A DNA stretch of 64,000 nucleotides from Phormidium tenue FACHB-1050 (lineage in GTDB: Bacteria > Cyanobacteriota > Cyanobacteriia > Pseudanabaenales > Pseudanabaenaceae), in NCBI RefSeq assembly GCF_014696925.1, contig NZ_JACJQY010000012.1:1-64000 (forward strand). The letters run 5' to 3'. The translations under genes were made by a program, and so were the position numbers. The notes below the pieces were generated by a model, which saw only the letters and a program-made list of their open reading frames with translations, did no database searches and was not told the DNA's origin. Within the stretch, counting starts at the first letter, position 1; each line of letters opens with the position of its first letter. Below, one piece after another: positions 26,840-35,379 of the stretch.

Positions 26840-27094
26840 ATGGATGCGATGACTACTCAGCAAGCAAGCCATGATTTAGATGGCTTGATTGATCGCGTGA
26901 TTGATAATGTGCAACCAACAATTATTTGTAACGACAAAGGCAACAAAGCTATTTTAATTTCGCTAGACGAATTTTCATCATGGCAAGAAACATTGTATTT
27001 ATTGTCAAATCCTGTTAATGCAAAACGTCTTCTTGGCTCAATTCAATCAGCAAAAGCAGGAAAAGTCACTGAGAGAGAGTTAATTGAAGAATGA
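26840..27094 (+). CDS. yefM: Phd/YefM family antitoxin
   Basis: 84 residues. An N-terminal DNA-binding and dimerisation fold (TQQASHDLDGLIDRVIDNVQ, then GNKAILISLDEFSSWQETLY) and a C-terminal toxin-binding tail (VTERELIEE). GGAG lies seven bases before the ATG. Stop overlaps the YoeB start as ATGA. The complex usually represses its own promoter, with conditional cooperativity. Confidence 0.9.
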   Translation: MDAMTTQQASHDLDGLIDRVIDNVQPTIICNDKGNKAILISLDEFSSWQETLYLLSNPVNAKRLLGSIQSAKAGKVTERELIEE

Positions 27095-27351
27095 AGCTCA
27101 CATTTACAGAAGAAGCTTGGGACGATTATTTATGGTTTCAGGAAACTGATAAAAAACTCTTAAAAAGAATCAACACTCTGATTAAAGAAATTTTGCGGAC
27201 TCCCCTTGAAGGTATTGGTAAGCCAGAACCCCTAAAAGCTAATCTATCAGGCTATTGGTCGAGACGTATTAACACCGAACATCGACTGGTTTATGAAGTA
27301 TCAGAGGACAGTATAGTTATTGTGGGTTGTCGATTTCATTACAAAGACTAG
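27091..27351 (+). CDS. yoeB: YoeB-type ribosome-dependent mRNA endonuclease toxin
   Basis: 86 residues with the YoeB catalytic set at the E. coli numbering: E46 (GKPEPL), R65 (EHRLV), H83 and Y84 (FHY). The N-terminal helix-rich WDDYLWFQETDKKLLKRINT is typical. It cleaves mRNA in the ribosomal A site and is neutralised by YefM. Coupled to yefM by ATGA. Apparently intact, unlike the second copy at 28480. Confidence 0.93.
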   Translation: MKLTFTEEAWDDYLWFQETDKKLLKRINTLIKEILRTPLEGIGKPEPLKANLSGYWSRRINTEHRLVYEVSEDSIVIVGCRFHYKD

Positions 27352-27423
27352 ACCTTTTCGGGGGTATCGTTTATTAACGACTCAACTCATCAGATTATTG
27401 TCAACTGCTAACTATCGAAATCT

Positions 27424-28188
27424 ATGTCGATCGCCCCAATACTTAAAGCTGAAAACATCTCGAAATCCTTTGGCGGCATTCATGCCGTTAGCAATGCCCG
27501 CATTGAAGTACCCGCAGGAAGCATCACAGGATTAATTGGTCCCAATGGGGCAGGAAAAACCACATTTTTTGGATTGTTATCTAACTTCCTTAAGCCCGAT
27601 CGCGGTACGGTGCAGTTTGACGGAATGCCAATTCAAGGTAAGCCACCCCATGCGATCGCCAAACTTGGCATGATTCGCACCTTTCAAGTGCCGCGAGTCC
27701 TGTCGCGATTATCAGTACTAGAAAATATGCTGCTAGCTGCACAAGGTCAAGTCGGCGAAAAGTTTTGGAATACTTGGTTTCAAGGTCAAAAAATTGCCAC
27801 ACAAGAACGGGAAAATCGCGAGAAAGCGAGACATATTCTTGAATCAGTCGGCTTAATCAGGATGGCGGATGACTATGCAGGTTGTCTATCGGGTGGTCAG
27901 CGCAAATTATTAGAAATAGCCCGCGCCTTAATGACTGACCCCAAATTAATCTTGCTCGATGAACCTGCGGCGGGAGTAAATCCTGCCTTGATAGAAGAGA
28001 TTTGTAGCCTGATCCACAAGTTAAATCAAGAAGGCTTGAGCTTTTTGATTATCGAACACAATATGGATGTGATTATGTCCCTATGCGATCGCGTCTGGGT
28101 CTTAGCCGAAGGTCACAACCTCGCTGATGGTTCACCTGCTGAAGTTCAAAGTGATCCTAAAGTTTTAGAAGCATATTTAGGCTCATAG
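27424..28188 (+). CDS. Branched-chain / neutral amino acid ABC transporter ATP-binding protein (LivG/NatA-like)
   Basis: 254 residues with Walker A GPNGAGKTTFFG, ABC signature LSGGQRKLLE, Walker B LILLDEPAAGVNPA and the switch His in FLIIEHNMDV. MIRTFQVPRVLSRLSVLENM is diagnostic of LivG-type subunits (RTFQ motif). It is close to cyanobacterial NatA, the ATPase of the Nat-I neutral amino acid uptake system. No permease or binding protein is adjacent, so the other subunits are encoded elsewhere. It sits between two YefM-YoeB modules. Confidence 0.9.
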   Translation: MSIAPILKAENISKSFGGIHAVSNARIEVPAGSITGLIGPNGAGKTTFFGLLSNFLKPDRGTVQFDGMPIQGKPPHAIAKLGMIRTFQVPRVLSRLSVLENMLLAAQGQVGEKFWNTWFQGQKIATQERENREKARHILESVGLIRMADDYAGCLSGGQRKLLEIARALMTDPKLILLDEPAAGVNPALIEEICSLIHKLNQEGLSFLIIEHNMDVIMSLCDRVWVLAEGHNLADGSPAEVQSDPKVLEAYLGS

Positions 28189-28231
28189 ATATGTACAATG
28201 TAGTGTACATATAATCACTAGGTGACTAGTC

Positions 28232-28483
28232 ATGAATGCAGTTACTTACACCTATGTCCGCAATAATCTTGCGAAAACCTTAGAGAAAGTTTGTGATGAT
28301 CACGATCCTGTAATTGTGACCCGTCAAAATCAAAATTCGGTGGTGATTATGTCACTTGAGGACTACGAAGCTCTTGCAGAAACAGCTTATTTGTTACGTA
28401 GCCCAAAGAATGCTCAGAGGTTAATTAGGGCGATCGCTGATCTAGAATCTGGCAAAGGCAAGCAGAGAGAACTTGTCGAATGA
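28232..28483 (+). CDS. yefM: Phd/YefM family antitoxin, second copy
   Basis: 83 residues: MNAVTYTYVRNNLAKTLEKV, then QNSVVIMSLEDYEALAETAY, and a tail GKQRELVE. This is the canonical YefM form. ATGA overlap with the toxin frame. Diverged from the copy at 26840, so the two loci are not a recent duplication. The antitoxin is intact although its toxin is frameshifted. Confidence 0.9.
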   Translation: MNAVTYTYVRNNLAKTLEKVCDDHDPVIVTRQNQNSVVIMSLEDYEALAETAYLLRSPKNAQRLIRAIADLESGKGKQRELVE

Positions 28484-28733
28484 CGATAATTTTTTCTGAC
28501 GATGCATGGGAAGACTACCTTTACTGGCAACGTACCGATCCAAAAATTCTCAAACGCATTAATACATTAATCAAGGAAATTCAACGCACTCCCTACGAAG
28601 GCATCGGCAAGCCTGAAGACTTAAAACATGGCTTTCGGGATATTGGTCAAGACGTACTACTGACGAGCATCGCATTATTTACAAAGCGGAAACTGATTCT
28701 TTGCTAGTTGCTCAACTTCGTTATCATTACTGA
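28480..28733 (+). pseudogene. yoeB: YoeB toxin with a one-base frameshift
   Basis: The in-frame product runs normally to H50-G51-F52 (E46 present in GKPEDL), then changes to a non-family tail and stops at about 28707. Inserting one T in the short T run at 28633-28635 restores GFSGYWSRRTTDEHRIIYKA and, further on, RYHY with R65, H83 and Y84 in the right places and a TGA at 28731-28733. So one base is missing. The current product lacks three of four catalytic residues. It may be a genuine loss of toxicity or a sequencing error. Confidence 0.88.
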
Positions 28734-28738
28734 ATTTC

Positions 28739-29773
28739 ATGCAGCTACAATCTTTTAATGTCTTACTACTAGTGCCTACTGGCATTAATGCCGCAATTGG
28801 TGGTTATGCTGGAGATGCTTTGCCAGTGGCAAGAGCGATCGCCTCAGTTGCCGATAACTTAATTACGCATCCCAATGTCTTGAATGGCGCGAGTTTATAT
28901 TGGTCAATGCCAAATGTGTTATATACCGAGGGTTATGCCATTGATCGTATGGCAAAAGGTGATTGGGGATTACGTCCTGTAAGAGCTAATCGTATTGGCG
29001 TAATTCTCGATCGAAGCATGGAACCAGATTTAGAACTGCGTCACCGTCAAGCGATCGCTGCTGCACAAGCAACATTAGGTTTAAACATTACTGATGTTTT
29101 AGTTACCGATAGCGATCTGGGTGTAGAACTGCGATCAGGAGAGTCGGGTGCGACATGGGGAACGATCGCTAATCTTGATAGTTTACTCAGAGCCGCCGAG
29201 AAATTGATTAAAGTCTCTAGGATAGAAGCGATCGCAGTAGTCGCCAGATTTCCTGATGATCCTGATAGTGAAGCCTTACAAAACTATCGCCAAGGTAAAG
29301 GCGTTGATGCGCTCGCAGGAGCAGAAGCAGTCATTAGTCATGCGATCGTGCGTGAGTTTGCCATACCCTGCGCCCATGCTCCTGCTTTACAACCTTTGCC
29401 CCTCGATCCGAGCGTTTCGCCTCGTGCGGCGGCAGAGGAATTAGGCTATACATTTTTGCCTTGCGTCTTAGTGGGGTTAAGTCGTGCCCCGAAAATCATT
29501 ACCAATCGTGATTTACTTAAGCCCGATGACATTACGGCTGATGATATCAATGCGATCGTCACGCCATACAGTGCTTGTGGTGGAGCGGGTCTACTAGCAC
29601 TAAATCCACTTCCCCATGTGCAAACTATCTTTGTCAAAGAGAATCAAACAGGGCTAAATGTTACACCTGAAATGTTGGGTTTAAGAGGGATTCAAGTTGA
29701 TAATTATTGGGAAGCGATCGGGGTTTTAACTGCAATAAAAGCAGGAATTAATCCTCGCAGCTTACGGAATTAG
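28739..29773 (+). CDS. DUF3326 domain-containing protein
   Basis: 344 residues, MQLQSFNVLLLVPTGINAAI, followed by GGYAGDALPVARAIASVADN and HPNVLNGASLYW, then VARFPDD and the C-terminal NAIVTPYSACGGAGLLAL. These conserved blocks mark DUF3326, common in cyanobacteria and plastids. The biochemical function is unknown. It starts six bases after the disrupted yoeB frame, so the toxin locus lies immediately upstream of a conserved housekeeping-like gene. Confidence 0.88.
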   Translation: MQLQSFNVLLLVPTGINAAIGGYAGDALPVARAIASVADNLITHPNVLNGASLYWSMPNVLYTEGYAIDRMAKGDWGLRPVRANRIGVILDRSMEPDLELRHRQAIAAAQATLGLNITDVLVTDSDLGVELRSGESGATWGTIANLDSLLRAAEKLIKVSRIEAIAVVARFPDDPDSEALQNYRQGKGVDALAGAEAVISHAIVREFAIPCAHAPALQPLPLDPSVSPRAAAEELGYTFLPCVLVGLSRAPKIITNRDLLKPDDITADDINAIVTPYSACGGAGLLALNPLPHVQTIFVKENQTGLNVTPEMLGLRGIQVDNYWEAIGVLTAIKAGINPRSLRN

Positions 29774-29774
29774 A

Positions 29775-29850
29775 AACCCATACAGTTCCGCCCCTTCGGG
29801 GCGGAACTGTATGGGTTAAGAAATGGGGGCGCTTTGCACCGCCATTTCTT
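29775..29850. terminator. Two hairpins between the DUF3326 and Rieske oxygenase genes
   Basis: 29775-29817: perfect 20-base arms AACCCATACAGTTCCGCCCC around TTC. 29818-29850: AAGAAATGGGGGC with imperfect complement around GCTTT. Located between convergent genes, so they can end both transcripts. Confidence 0.75.
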
Positions 29851-29853
29851 TAA

Positions 29854-30891
29854 TTACGAAGTGAAAGATTTGCCTAAGCCGATCGCGGCTAGCTTTTTAC
29901 GGAAAGTGATCGAGCTTTTATCACCAGCAATATGTACCTCGTCAGCAAGACAAATAGGTAAATCCTCTGGCCATTGCTCCTCCACGATCGCCTTGTCCTC
30001 ATAAAACACCTGATCATTAAAATCGAGCGTGTCCTGTAGAGGTGCATCCTTATCGAAGTTGCGACAAATTGGTACGAACAATCGCGTTTTACGTGCTGAA
30101 ATTGGCGAAGCTGCGTTGAGAACATGTAGTTTGCCATGGGGAAAGAAAACAGTCAACTTGGCGGTAAAGGGAACAAACAACTCAAATAGTCTCCTCCACA
30201 AAAAATCAGGTGGAGCTAAATGCTTCATGCCATGGGCATAGTTGCTAACCGTACTAATATAGTCGGCTCTGAATCCAGAGGTTGTTTGCTCGATGGTATA
30301 GTCTGGAACTTCAGGATTATCTTGTTCTCCAAAAGATTTAGCATGAATAAAAGCAAAGTGACTGACATCTAAGAATCCTTCCACTTGCCGTCCTGCGGCT
30401 GCATCCAAATCTACAGAATCAGGTAGTACCTGAATGTAGTCTGGATCTTCCCATTCAGCTAACTCAGGAAATGGAACTTCTCCATTGTCGATCAATCTTG
30501 TCCAAACTAACCCATAGCGTTCCATTACTGGATAAGTCTTGAGCCTAAGTCTTAACGGAATTGTAGCATCGGGCTGAGCAGGAATAAAGACACATTTAGC
30601 ATCGCAGTCGTATTGCACTCCGTGGTAAGGACAAACGAGGCGATCGTTTTCAATCCACCCTAAACTTAGGGGCGCTCCACGATGTAGGCATAGATCTTTG
30701 GCAACAATAACCGATCCATCAGAAACTCGGTAAATCACCAATCTTTCGTCTAATAAATGTGTGCCATAGGGCTTGTCGGCTGTGATTTCATGGGAGAAGG
30801 CAACGGGATACCAGAAGGGCGCAAGCGCTTGCCAATCAGTTGGGCTGAACGTGCAATTGCGTGGCAAAGATACTTCTTTGGTTGCTACCAT
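29854..30891 (-). CDS. Rieske-type aromatic-ring/oxidative-demethylase-like oxygenase
   Basis: About 345 residues from the ATG at 30891 (MVATKEVSLP); ATGs at 30897 and 30942 are alternatives. Rieske cluster ligands: DLCLHRGAPLS (C-x-H) and CPYHGVQY (C-x2-H). The mononuclear iron site is probably DVSHFAFIHAKSFG (H-x4-H with a preceding Asp). The order matches VanA-like, pheophorbide a oxygenase-like and other terminal oxygenases. The substrate is not deducible. Electron donation probably comes from ferredoxin. Convergent with DUF3326. Confidence 0.87.
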   Translation of the reverse strand: MVATKEVSLPRNCTFSPTDWQALAPFWYPVAFSHEITADKPYGTHLLDERLVIYRVSDGSVIVAKDLCLHRGAPLSLGWIENDRLVCPYHGVQYDCDAKCVFIPAQPDATIPLRLRLKTYPVMERYGLVWTRLIDNGEVPFPELAEWEDPDYIQVLPDSVDLDAAAGRQVEGFLDVSHFAFIHAKSFGEQDNPEVPDYTIEQTTSGFRADYISTVSNYAHGMKHLAPPDFLWRRLFELFVPFTAKLTVFFPHGKLHVLNAASPISARKTRLFVPICRNFDKDAPLQDTLDFNDQVFYEDKAIVEEQWPEDLPICLADEVHIAGDKSSITFRKKLAAIGLGKSFTS

Positions 30892-30972
30892 AAACATCAC
30901 TCTTGGGTCTAGTTCTATAAAATTGACGTTACAACGCACCAAAGTTTTATTCTGTATAACTTTGCACGAATC

Positions 30973-31130
30973 TAGTTAGCGCGAGTTCGGGATAATTTAA
31001 AACAGTTTTTGATAAAGGCTTTGCGTAGCAAAGCCTTTATCAAAAACCAAAAGTAAAAGGCTTGCTTAGCAAGCCTTTTACTTTTGGTTTTTTAAAATTT
31101 GCCAGCTTAACCCAAACTGACGTTAGTTAT
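30973..31130. mobile_element. Twin-hairpin element B (MITE-like)
   Basis: Left end TTAGCGCGAGTTCGGG and right end CCCAAACTGACGTTAG are imperfect inverted repeats that resemble the ends of the element at 5199-5323. Inside are two hairpins: TGATAAAGGCTTTGC around GTA with its complement, and CCAAAAGTAAAAGGCTTGC around TTA with its complement. AGTTA flanks both outer ends. It sits between the Rieske oxygenase 5' side and rpmG. Confidence 0.55.
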
Positions 31131-31237
31131 TGCGATCGCCCAAGTTTTTGATAATAATTTTCCAGTGGGCGTAGAAGTGGGATGATTCTGTGTAATACTT
31201 GTAGATCGCACTTTTAAGTAATCTCACAACTAAAAAA

Positions 31238-31432
31238 ATGGCTAAAAACAAAGGTGTCCGTCTCGTCGTTACGCTAGAGTGCACCGAATGTCGCACCAAT
31301 GCCAATAAGCGATCTCCTGGTGTGTCTCGTTACACCACCATGAAAAATCGTCGTAATACCACTGCAAGGTTAGAACTCAAAAAGTTTTGCCCTCATTGCA
31401 ACTCTCACACTGTTCACAAAGAAATCAAATAG
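31238..31432 (+). CDS. rpmG: Ribosomal protein bL33
   Basis: 64 residues, [20 protein letters not shown] followed by [15 protein letters not shown]. Two C-x2-C pairs (CTEC and CPHC) form the zinc site of the C+ form of bL33. Located 38 bases before rpsR in the usual cyanobacterial rpmG-rpsR order; the two are probably cotranscribed. Confidence 0.97.
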   Translation: MAKNKGVRLVVTLECTECRTNANKRSPGVSRYTTMKNRRNTTARLELKKFCPHCNSHTVHKEIK

Positions 31433-31470
31433 TCCCTTAACCCAATCACCAAAACCGCGTAATCCCAATC

Positions 31471-31698
31471 ATGGCAATGAACTCCTCTTTTTATCGTAAG
31501 CGCCTCTCTCCGATCGCGCCTGCTGCCAAAATCGACTATAAAGATGTCGAATTACTGCGTAAATACATTACCGAACGCGGCAAGATTTTGCCTCGTCGTA
31601 TTACAGGTTTAACTGCAAAGCAGCAACGTGCATTGACTACAGCGATTAAGCAAGCTCGTGTAGTTGCTTTGTTGCCCTTCATCAACAAAGAAGGCTAA
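31471..31698 (+). CDS. rpsR: Ribosomal protein bS18
   Basis: 75 residues with the family core [20 protein letters not shown] and [20 protein letters not shown], which binds 16S rRNA and bS6. Length is normal. Follows rpmG and precedes a cluster of hairpins, one of which is a strong terminator at 31738-31785. Confidence 0.97.
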   Translation: MAMNSSFYRKRLSPIAPAAKIDYKDVELLRKYITERGKILPRRITGLTAKQQRALTTAIKQARVVALLPFINKEG

Positions 31699-31706
31699 AA
31701 ATTATC

Positions 31707-31723
31707 AAGACGCAAAGCGTCTT
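31707..31723 (+). repeat. Short hairpin behind rpsR
   Basis: AAGACGC-AAA-GCGTCTT, perfect, with the GC-NNN-GC apex, eight bases after the rpsR stop. Confidence 0.7.
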
Positions 31724-31737
31724 CTATATTTACGTCT

Positions 31738-31785
31738 ACAAAAAAAGGTAGGGGCAATTCATGAATTGCCCCTACCTTTTTTTGT
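31738..31785. terminator. Rho-independent terminator of the rpmG-rpsR operon
   Basis: Perfect 24-base arms (ACAAAAAAAGGTAGGGGCAA.. and complement), A7 on one side and T7 on the other, so functional in both directions. Confidence 0.9.
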
Positions 31786-31800
31786 AGCTACTCCCTTCCT

Positions 31801-31896
31801 ACTCAAAAATTAGCGTTGCGGCGCTTCGCGCCGCAACGCTAATTTTTGAGTTAAAGCCTAAGAAACAAATGGCGGCGCGTTGCGCCGCCACTTGTT
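31801..31896. repeat. Two hairpins between rpsR and the deacetylase-like gene
   Basis: 31801-31851: perfect 24-base arms ACTCAAAAATTAGCGTTGCG.. around TTC. 31864-31896: AACAAATGGCGGCGC around GTT with one mismatch, overlapping the stop of the deacetylase-like gene at 31895. Confidence 0.85.
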
Positions 31897-32866
31897 ATAG
31901 ACACTGCTCGATGACACTAATAACCGATCGCGATAGGCTGCTAAAGTCATAGCCACCTTCTAAACCCAATAAAATCTTCGGAGTAATCTCTAAACAGAGC
32001 TTAGTAAAAACCCCAAAATCTTCTGGCTTGAGCAAAATACTTGCCAAGGGATCATCAGCATTAGCATCAAAACCTGCACTGATGATTAATAGGTCAGGGT
32101 TAAAGTTGCGTAAGAATGGCATAATCTGATCCTCGAATACTGGTAAATATTCAGGCATTGCCGAACCCGATCGCATGGGAATATTCAAAATATTGCCGTG
32201 AGCACCTGTCTCATCCTTGCGACCTGTCATCGGATAAAACGGCGCTTGGTGAGTGGACACATAGGCAATATCAGGACGATCCCAGACAGCATCCTGAGTG
32301 CCATTGCCATGATGCACATCCCAATCAAGAATGGCAACACGATCTAGATTTAAGCGATCGCAAGCTGACATCGCCGCGATCGCCGCATTACCAAAAATGC
32401 AAAAACCCATTCCTGACTGAGCGCGGGCGTGATGTCCAGGGGGGCGGGCTAGCACAAAGGCTGGACGACCAGACTCCAGCACAAGATCAACACCATCTAG
32501 CCATGCACTAACCGCTAATAGCGCTACTTCATAGGTCTGGGGTGAAGCGATCGTATCGCCATCAATATAGCCACCACCGCGATCGGTAAGTTGCTGCAAA
32601 GCTTGGATATATTCTGAAGTATGAAAACGAGCAACCTCTTGGAGAATGTCCAGCCCTGATTTAGATCGAGAATTAATCGAGGTCGGTTCTTGCCAAACTA
32701 ATTGTGAGGCGATCGCTGAATTTTTGAGAGCATCGACTATGGCTGTAAGCCGACCCGCTTTTTCAGGATGATAAATACCAGTGTCATGATTTAGAAAACT
32801 CTCAGAATAAATTATCGGGAATTTATTAGAACTTTTTTGTGAAATTGGAAGGGTATTTGCAAACAT
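31895..32866 (-). CDS. Histone deacetylase superfamily (acetoin utilisation-type) hydrolase
   Basis: 323 residues with the arginase/deacetylase fold. Landmarks: NHDTGIYHPEKAGRLTAIVD (substrate entrance), RPPGHHARA (catalytic His pair), ILDWDVHHGNGTQDAVW (zinc Asp and His), SAGFDANADDPLA (zinc Asp), and LEGGYDF near the end. Bacterial members act on acetylpolyamines or acetylated proteins; the substrate is not determinable here. Length is normal. Convergent with rpsR. Confidence 0.93.
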   Translation of the reverse strand: MFANTLPISQKSSNKFPIIYSESFLNHDTGIYHPEKAGRLTAIVDALKNSAIASQLVWQEPTSINSRSKSGLDILQEVARFHTSEYIQALQQLTDRGGGYIDGDTIASPQTYEVALLAVSAWLDGVDLVLESGRPAFVLARPPGHHARAQSGMGFCIFGNAAIAAMSACDRLNLDRVAILDWDVHHGNGTQDAVWDRPDIAYVSTHQAPFYPMTGRKDETGAHGNILNIPMRSGSAMPEYLPVFEDQIMPFLRNFNPDLLIISAGFDANADDPLASILLKPEDFGVFTKLCLEITPKILLGLEGGYDFSSLSRSVISVIEQCL

Positions 32867-32996
32867 ACGTGCTTTTGCTGATCGACAAATCAGTGAATAG
32901 TTGTTGTCTCCATAGAGACTAGCGTTATACTTTTAAAATCGTGGATTTGTTTGAAATCTTTTACAGTTCCACAACAATTTTAGTTGGGTCTTTCCT

Positions 32997-33617
32997 GTGG
33001 TCGATCCCTTACAGCCAACACAGCAATCAAACGTAGAGATGCTAGCCGTACCGAAAGAGCTTGCCCTCTCGCTGCAAGAGATAATTAATCTCTATAAAAA
33101 TCATAACCAAAAAAATATTATCGCTTCTCTAGAAAATTTGATCGATACAGTAAAAAGAGGTAGTGATCAAACATTCTTAAAAGAGCATTCTTTGTCAAGT
33201 ACTTCAAATGATTTTACAGTAGAAAATGAGGAAGATTTTCTCAAAAGTTGGGACGATATCTTTAATGTTCAAGTTTATATTGACACTGATATTTTTGGTG
33301 AATTAGATCCCAGACCGCCAGCTTTAGTGGAGATAGATCATGGCAATGACAATGAAACGATGATTCAGCATACTGATGCAACTGAAGTATACGTTCAGGC
33401 TTGGAAAGAACTAGCCCAGAGTATGTCTTCTTTCCCTGATGACTTGTTTACTAGACTCTGGACAACTACAGAGATTGCCAAAATTTTGGAATGTTCTCCC
33501 AGTAGTTTAAGGCGATCGCGTAGGAGTGGGCGCTTGCCGCTCAGGGTCAAAGACTTAATTCTAGATTGTATTTCCCATGATGGCAAACGCAGTTTATGGT
33601 TCGTTCGTCCCGCCTAA
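32997..33617 (+). CDS. Hypothetical protein with C-terminal helix-turn-helix
   Basis: 206 residues from a GTG start at 32997 (VVDPLQPTQQ read as MVDPLQ); an ATG at 33036 is possible. The N-terminal two-thirds are acidic and helical (LALSLQEIINLYKNHNQKNI). The C-terminal LWTTTEIAKILECSPSSLRR followed by SRRSGRLPL is a MerR-like or excisionase-like helix-turn-helix. It precedes the histidine kinase gene by 71 bases on the same strand. Likely a DNA-binding regulator, target unknown. Confidence 0.65.
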   Translation: MVDPLQPTQQSNVEMLAVPKELALSLQEIINLYKNHNQKNIIASLENLIDTVKRGSDQTFLKEHSLSSTSNDFTVENEEDFLKSWDDIFNVQVYIDTDIFGELDPRPPALVEIDHGNDNETMIQHTDATEVYVQAWKELAQSMSSFPDDLFTRLWTTTEIAKILECSPSSLRRSRRSGRLPLRVKDLILDCISHDGKRSLWFVRPA

Positions 33618-33688
33618 TTCCCTATTTTGATAAAAATACAAGCCCCTGTCATAATAAAAGTCAAGGGAAACCCCTAACACAAATCTAA

Positions 33689-35203
33689 ATGTCTTCTCAC
33701 AGTTTACGTAAATCTTTTCTAAAAGGCAGAATATCCATTTATTGGCTGTTGCTGATACCTTGTGTATTGCAGCTTATCATCACATGGACAGCTATCTATT
33801 ACTTAACTTCTCATTTCGGAAAAGCTATATCAGAGATTCTATTTAATCCTCGTTCAATAATTCTGCTGTTTGGATTTCCCTTGATTTTAGCAATGGGACT
33901 AGGAGCTTTAATGCTCCGATGGATTAAGCGATCATCACATTTAGGTGTATCTGAAGCTAATAAAGATTCTTTGCAAAACACTTCTAGTACTGAAGAGGCT
34001 AGCGAACAGCAACAAGTTGAGATGGAGTTAAAAGATAGTCAATCTCAACTCAAAGCTGCATATATCGAACAGAGTATCCTCCTTGGCGCGATGACTGATG
34101 TGGTATTAGTTCGCAATCGAGAAGGGCGTTGCCTCAAAATAGTCAAAACCCAAAATATAAACTTAAAAGGAACCCGTGAGGAGGTTCTCAGTAAACCTAT
34201 TCATGAAGAACTTCCAGAAGAGGCGGCAAATATTATTTTACAAACCATTCAAAAAGCATTGATCGCTAAACAAGTTGTTAGTTGTGACTACAGACTAGAA
34301 ATTGATGGTAATGAGGTATGGTTTGCTTCAAATATTTCTCCTTTATCGGAAGATACAGTTATTCAAATCTCTCGGAATATCACAGAGCGCAAACTCTCCG
34401 AACTAGCCCTAGCCCAAGCAAAGGAAGCCGCCGAAGCTGCAACTAAGGCTAAGAGTGATTTTCTAGCCAACATGAGTCATGAAATCCGTACGCCGATGAA
34501 TGGAGTGTTGGTGATGGCGCAGTTACTCTCGACGACTGAACTCACAGAAGATCAGCAGGATTTTGTACAGACAATTCTCGAAAGTGGCGATGTTCTGTTA
34601 ACGATTATCAACGATATTCTGGATTTCTCTAAAATTGAGTCAGGTATGTTGAAAATAGAGCAGAGAGAATATGCCTTAGCCGATGTATTTCAATCAGCTT
34701 GTAATTTATTAAATGGTCAAGCTAAGGATAAAGGGATTAGTTTGCAATATCAGATTCATCCTGATGTTCCTACAAATGTTATTGGGGATATCACTCGTCT
34801 GCGTCAGATTCTTATCAATATTATTGGGAATGCGATTAAATTTACCCCCGAAGGCTCTGTGTCAGTTGTCGTTAGTGGTAATCACTTATCGGAAGAAGAT
34901 AAGGAATATCAATATGAGCTTCAAGTTGCAGTTACGGATACAGGGATTGGCATTACAGGCGATCGCATTGCCAATTTATTTCAAGCTTTTATGCAAGCTG
35001 ATAATTCGATTAGTCGAAAATATGGTGGTACTGGTTTAGGTTTAGCGATTAGTAAGCGCTTAGCTGAGCTAATGGGAGGAACAATCTGGGTTGAAAGTTT
35101 GGGAAAGGTTGGCGGTAATCCTCCATTAAAATGGCATTCCGATCTAGTCACGCAAGGTGCAACATTCTATTTTGTGATTAAGGTTAAGCTTTTAACCTCG
35201 TAG
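33689..35203 (+). CDS. Membrane sensor histidine kinase with PAS domain
   Basis: 504 residues. Two N-terminal transmembrane helices (about 18-40 and 56-78), a PAS domain (about 125-232, LLGAMTDVVLVRNREGRCLK to SRNITERKLSE), a helical linker, HisKA with H264 in LANMSHEIRTPMNG, and HATPase_c with IIGNAIKFTPEG and GGTGLGLAIS. It ends after the ATPase domain without a receiver, so it is not a hybrid kinase. No response regulator is adjacent; the upstream helix-turn-helix protein is a possible but unproven partner. Confidence 0.9.
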   Translation: MSSHSLRKSFLKGRISIYWLLLIPCVLQLIITWTAIYYLTSHFGKAISEILFNPRSIILLFGFPLILAMGLGALMLRWIKRSSHLGVSEANKDSLQNTSSTEEASEQQQVEMELKDSQSQLKAAYIEQSILLGAMTDVVLVRNREGRCLKIVKTQNINLKGTREEVLSKPIHEELPEEAANIILQTIQKALIAKQVVSCDYRLEIDGNEVWFASNISPLSEDTVIQISRNITERKLSELALAQAKEAAEAATKAKSDFLANMSHEIRTPMNGVLVMAQLLSTTELTEDQQDFVQTILESGDVLLTIINDILDFSKIESGMLKIEQREYALADVFQSACNLLNGQAKDKGISLQYQIHPDVPTNVIGDITRLRQILINIIGNAIKFTPEGSVSVVVSGNHLSEEDKEYQYELQVAVTDTGIGITGDRIANLFQAFMQADNSISRKYGGTGLGLAISKRLAELMGGTIWVESLGKVGGNPPLKWHSDLVTQGATFYFVIKVKLLTS

Positions 35204-35272
35204 TGCGATCGCCTAACCTCAGCTTTTTATGGAACAATAGCATATACAGCAATTACTAATCAAACGAACCAC

Positions 35273-35321
35273 AAGAAATTTTTTGAAAGTGTTGCGAAGC
35301 AACACTTTCAAAAAATTTCTT
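35273..35321. repeat. Hairpin after the sensor kinase
   Basis: Perfect 23-base arms AAGAAATTTTTTGAAAGTGT.. around GAA, apex TTGC-GAA-GCAA. Between two plus-strand genes; may act as terminator for the kinase. Confidence 0.85.
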
Positions 35322-35379
35322 AGTTTGGATTTGAACGCAAAGCGCTGTATGTTGATGTACCCAAGTTAAACCGCATAAC

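Noticed and set aside
31123-31305. 60-aa minus-strand frame overlapping rpmG
   Set aside because: It is antisense to rpmG and part of the twin-hairpin element; no support.
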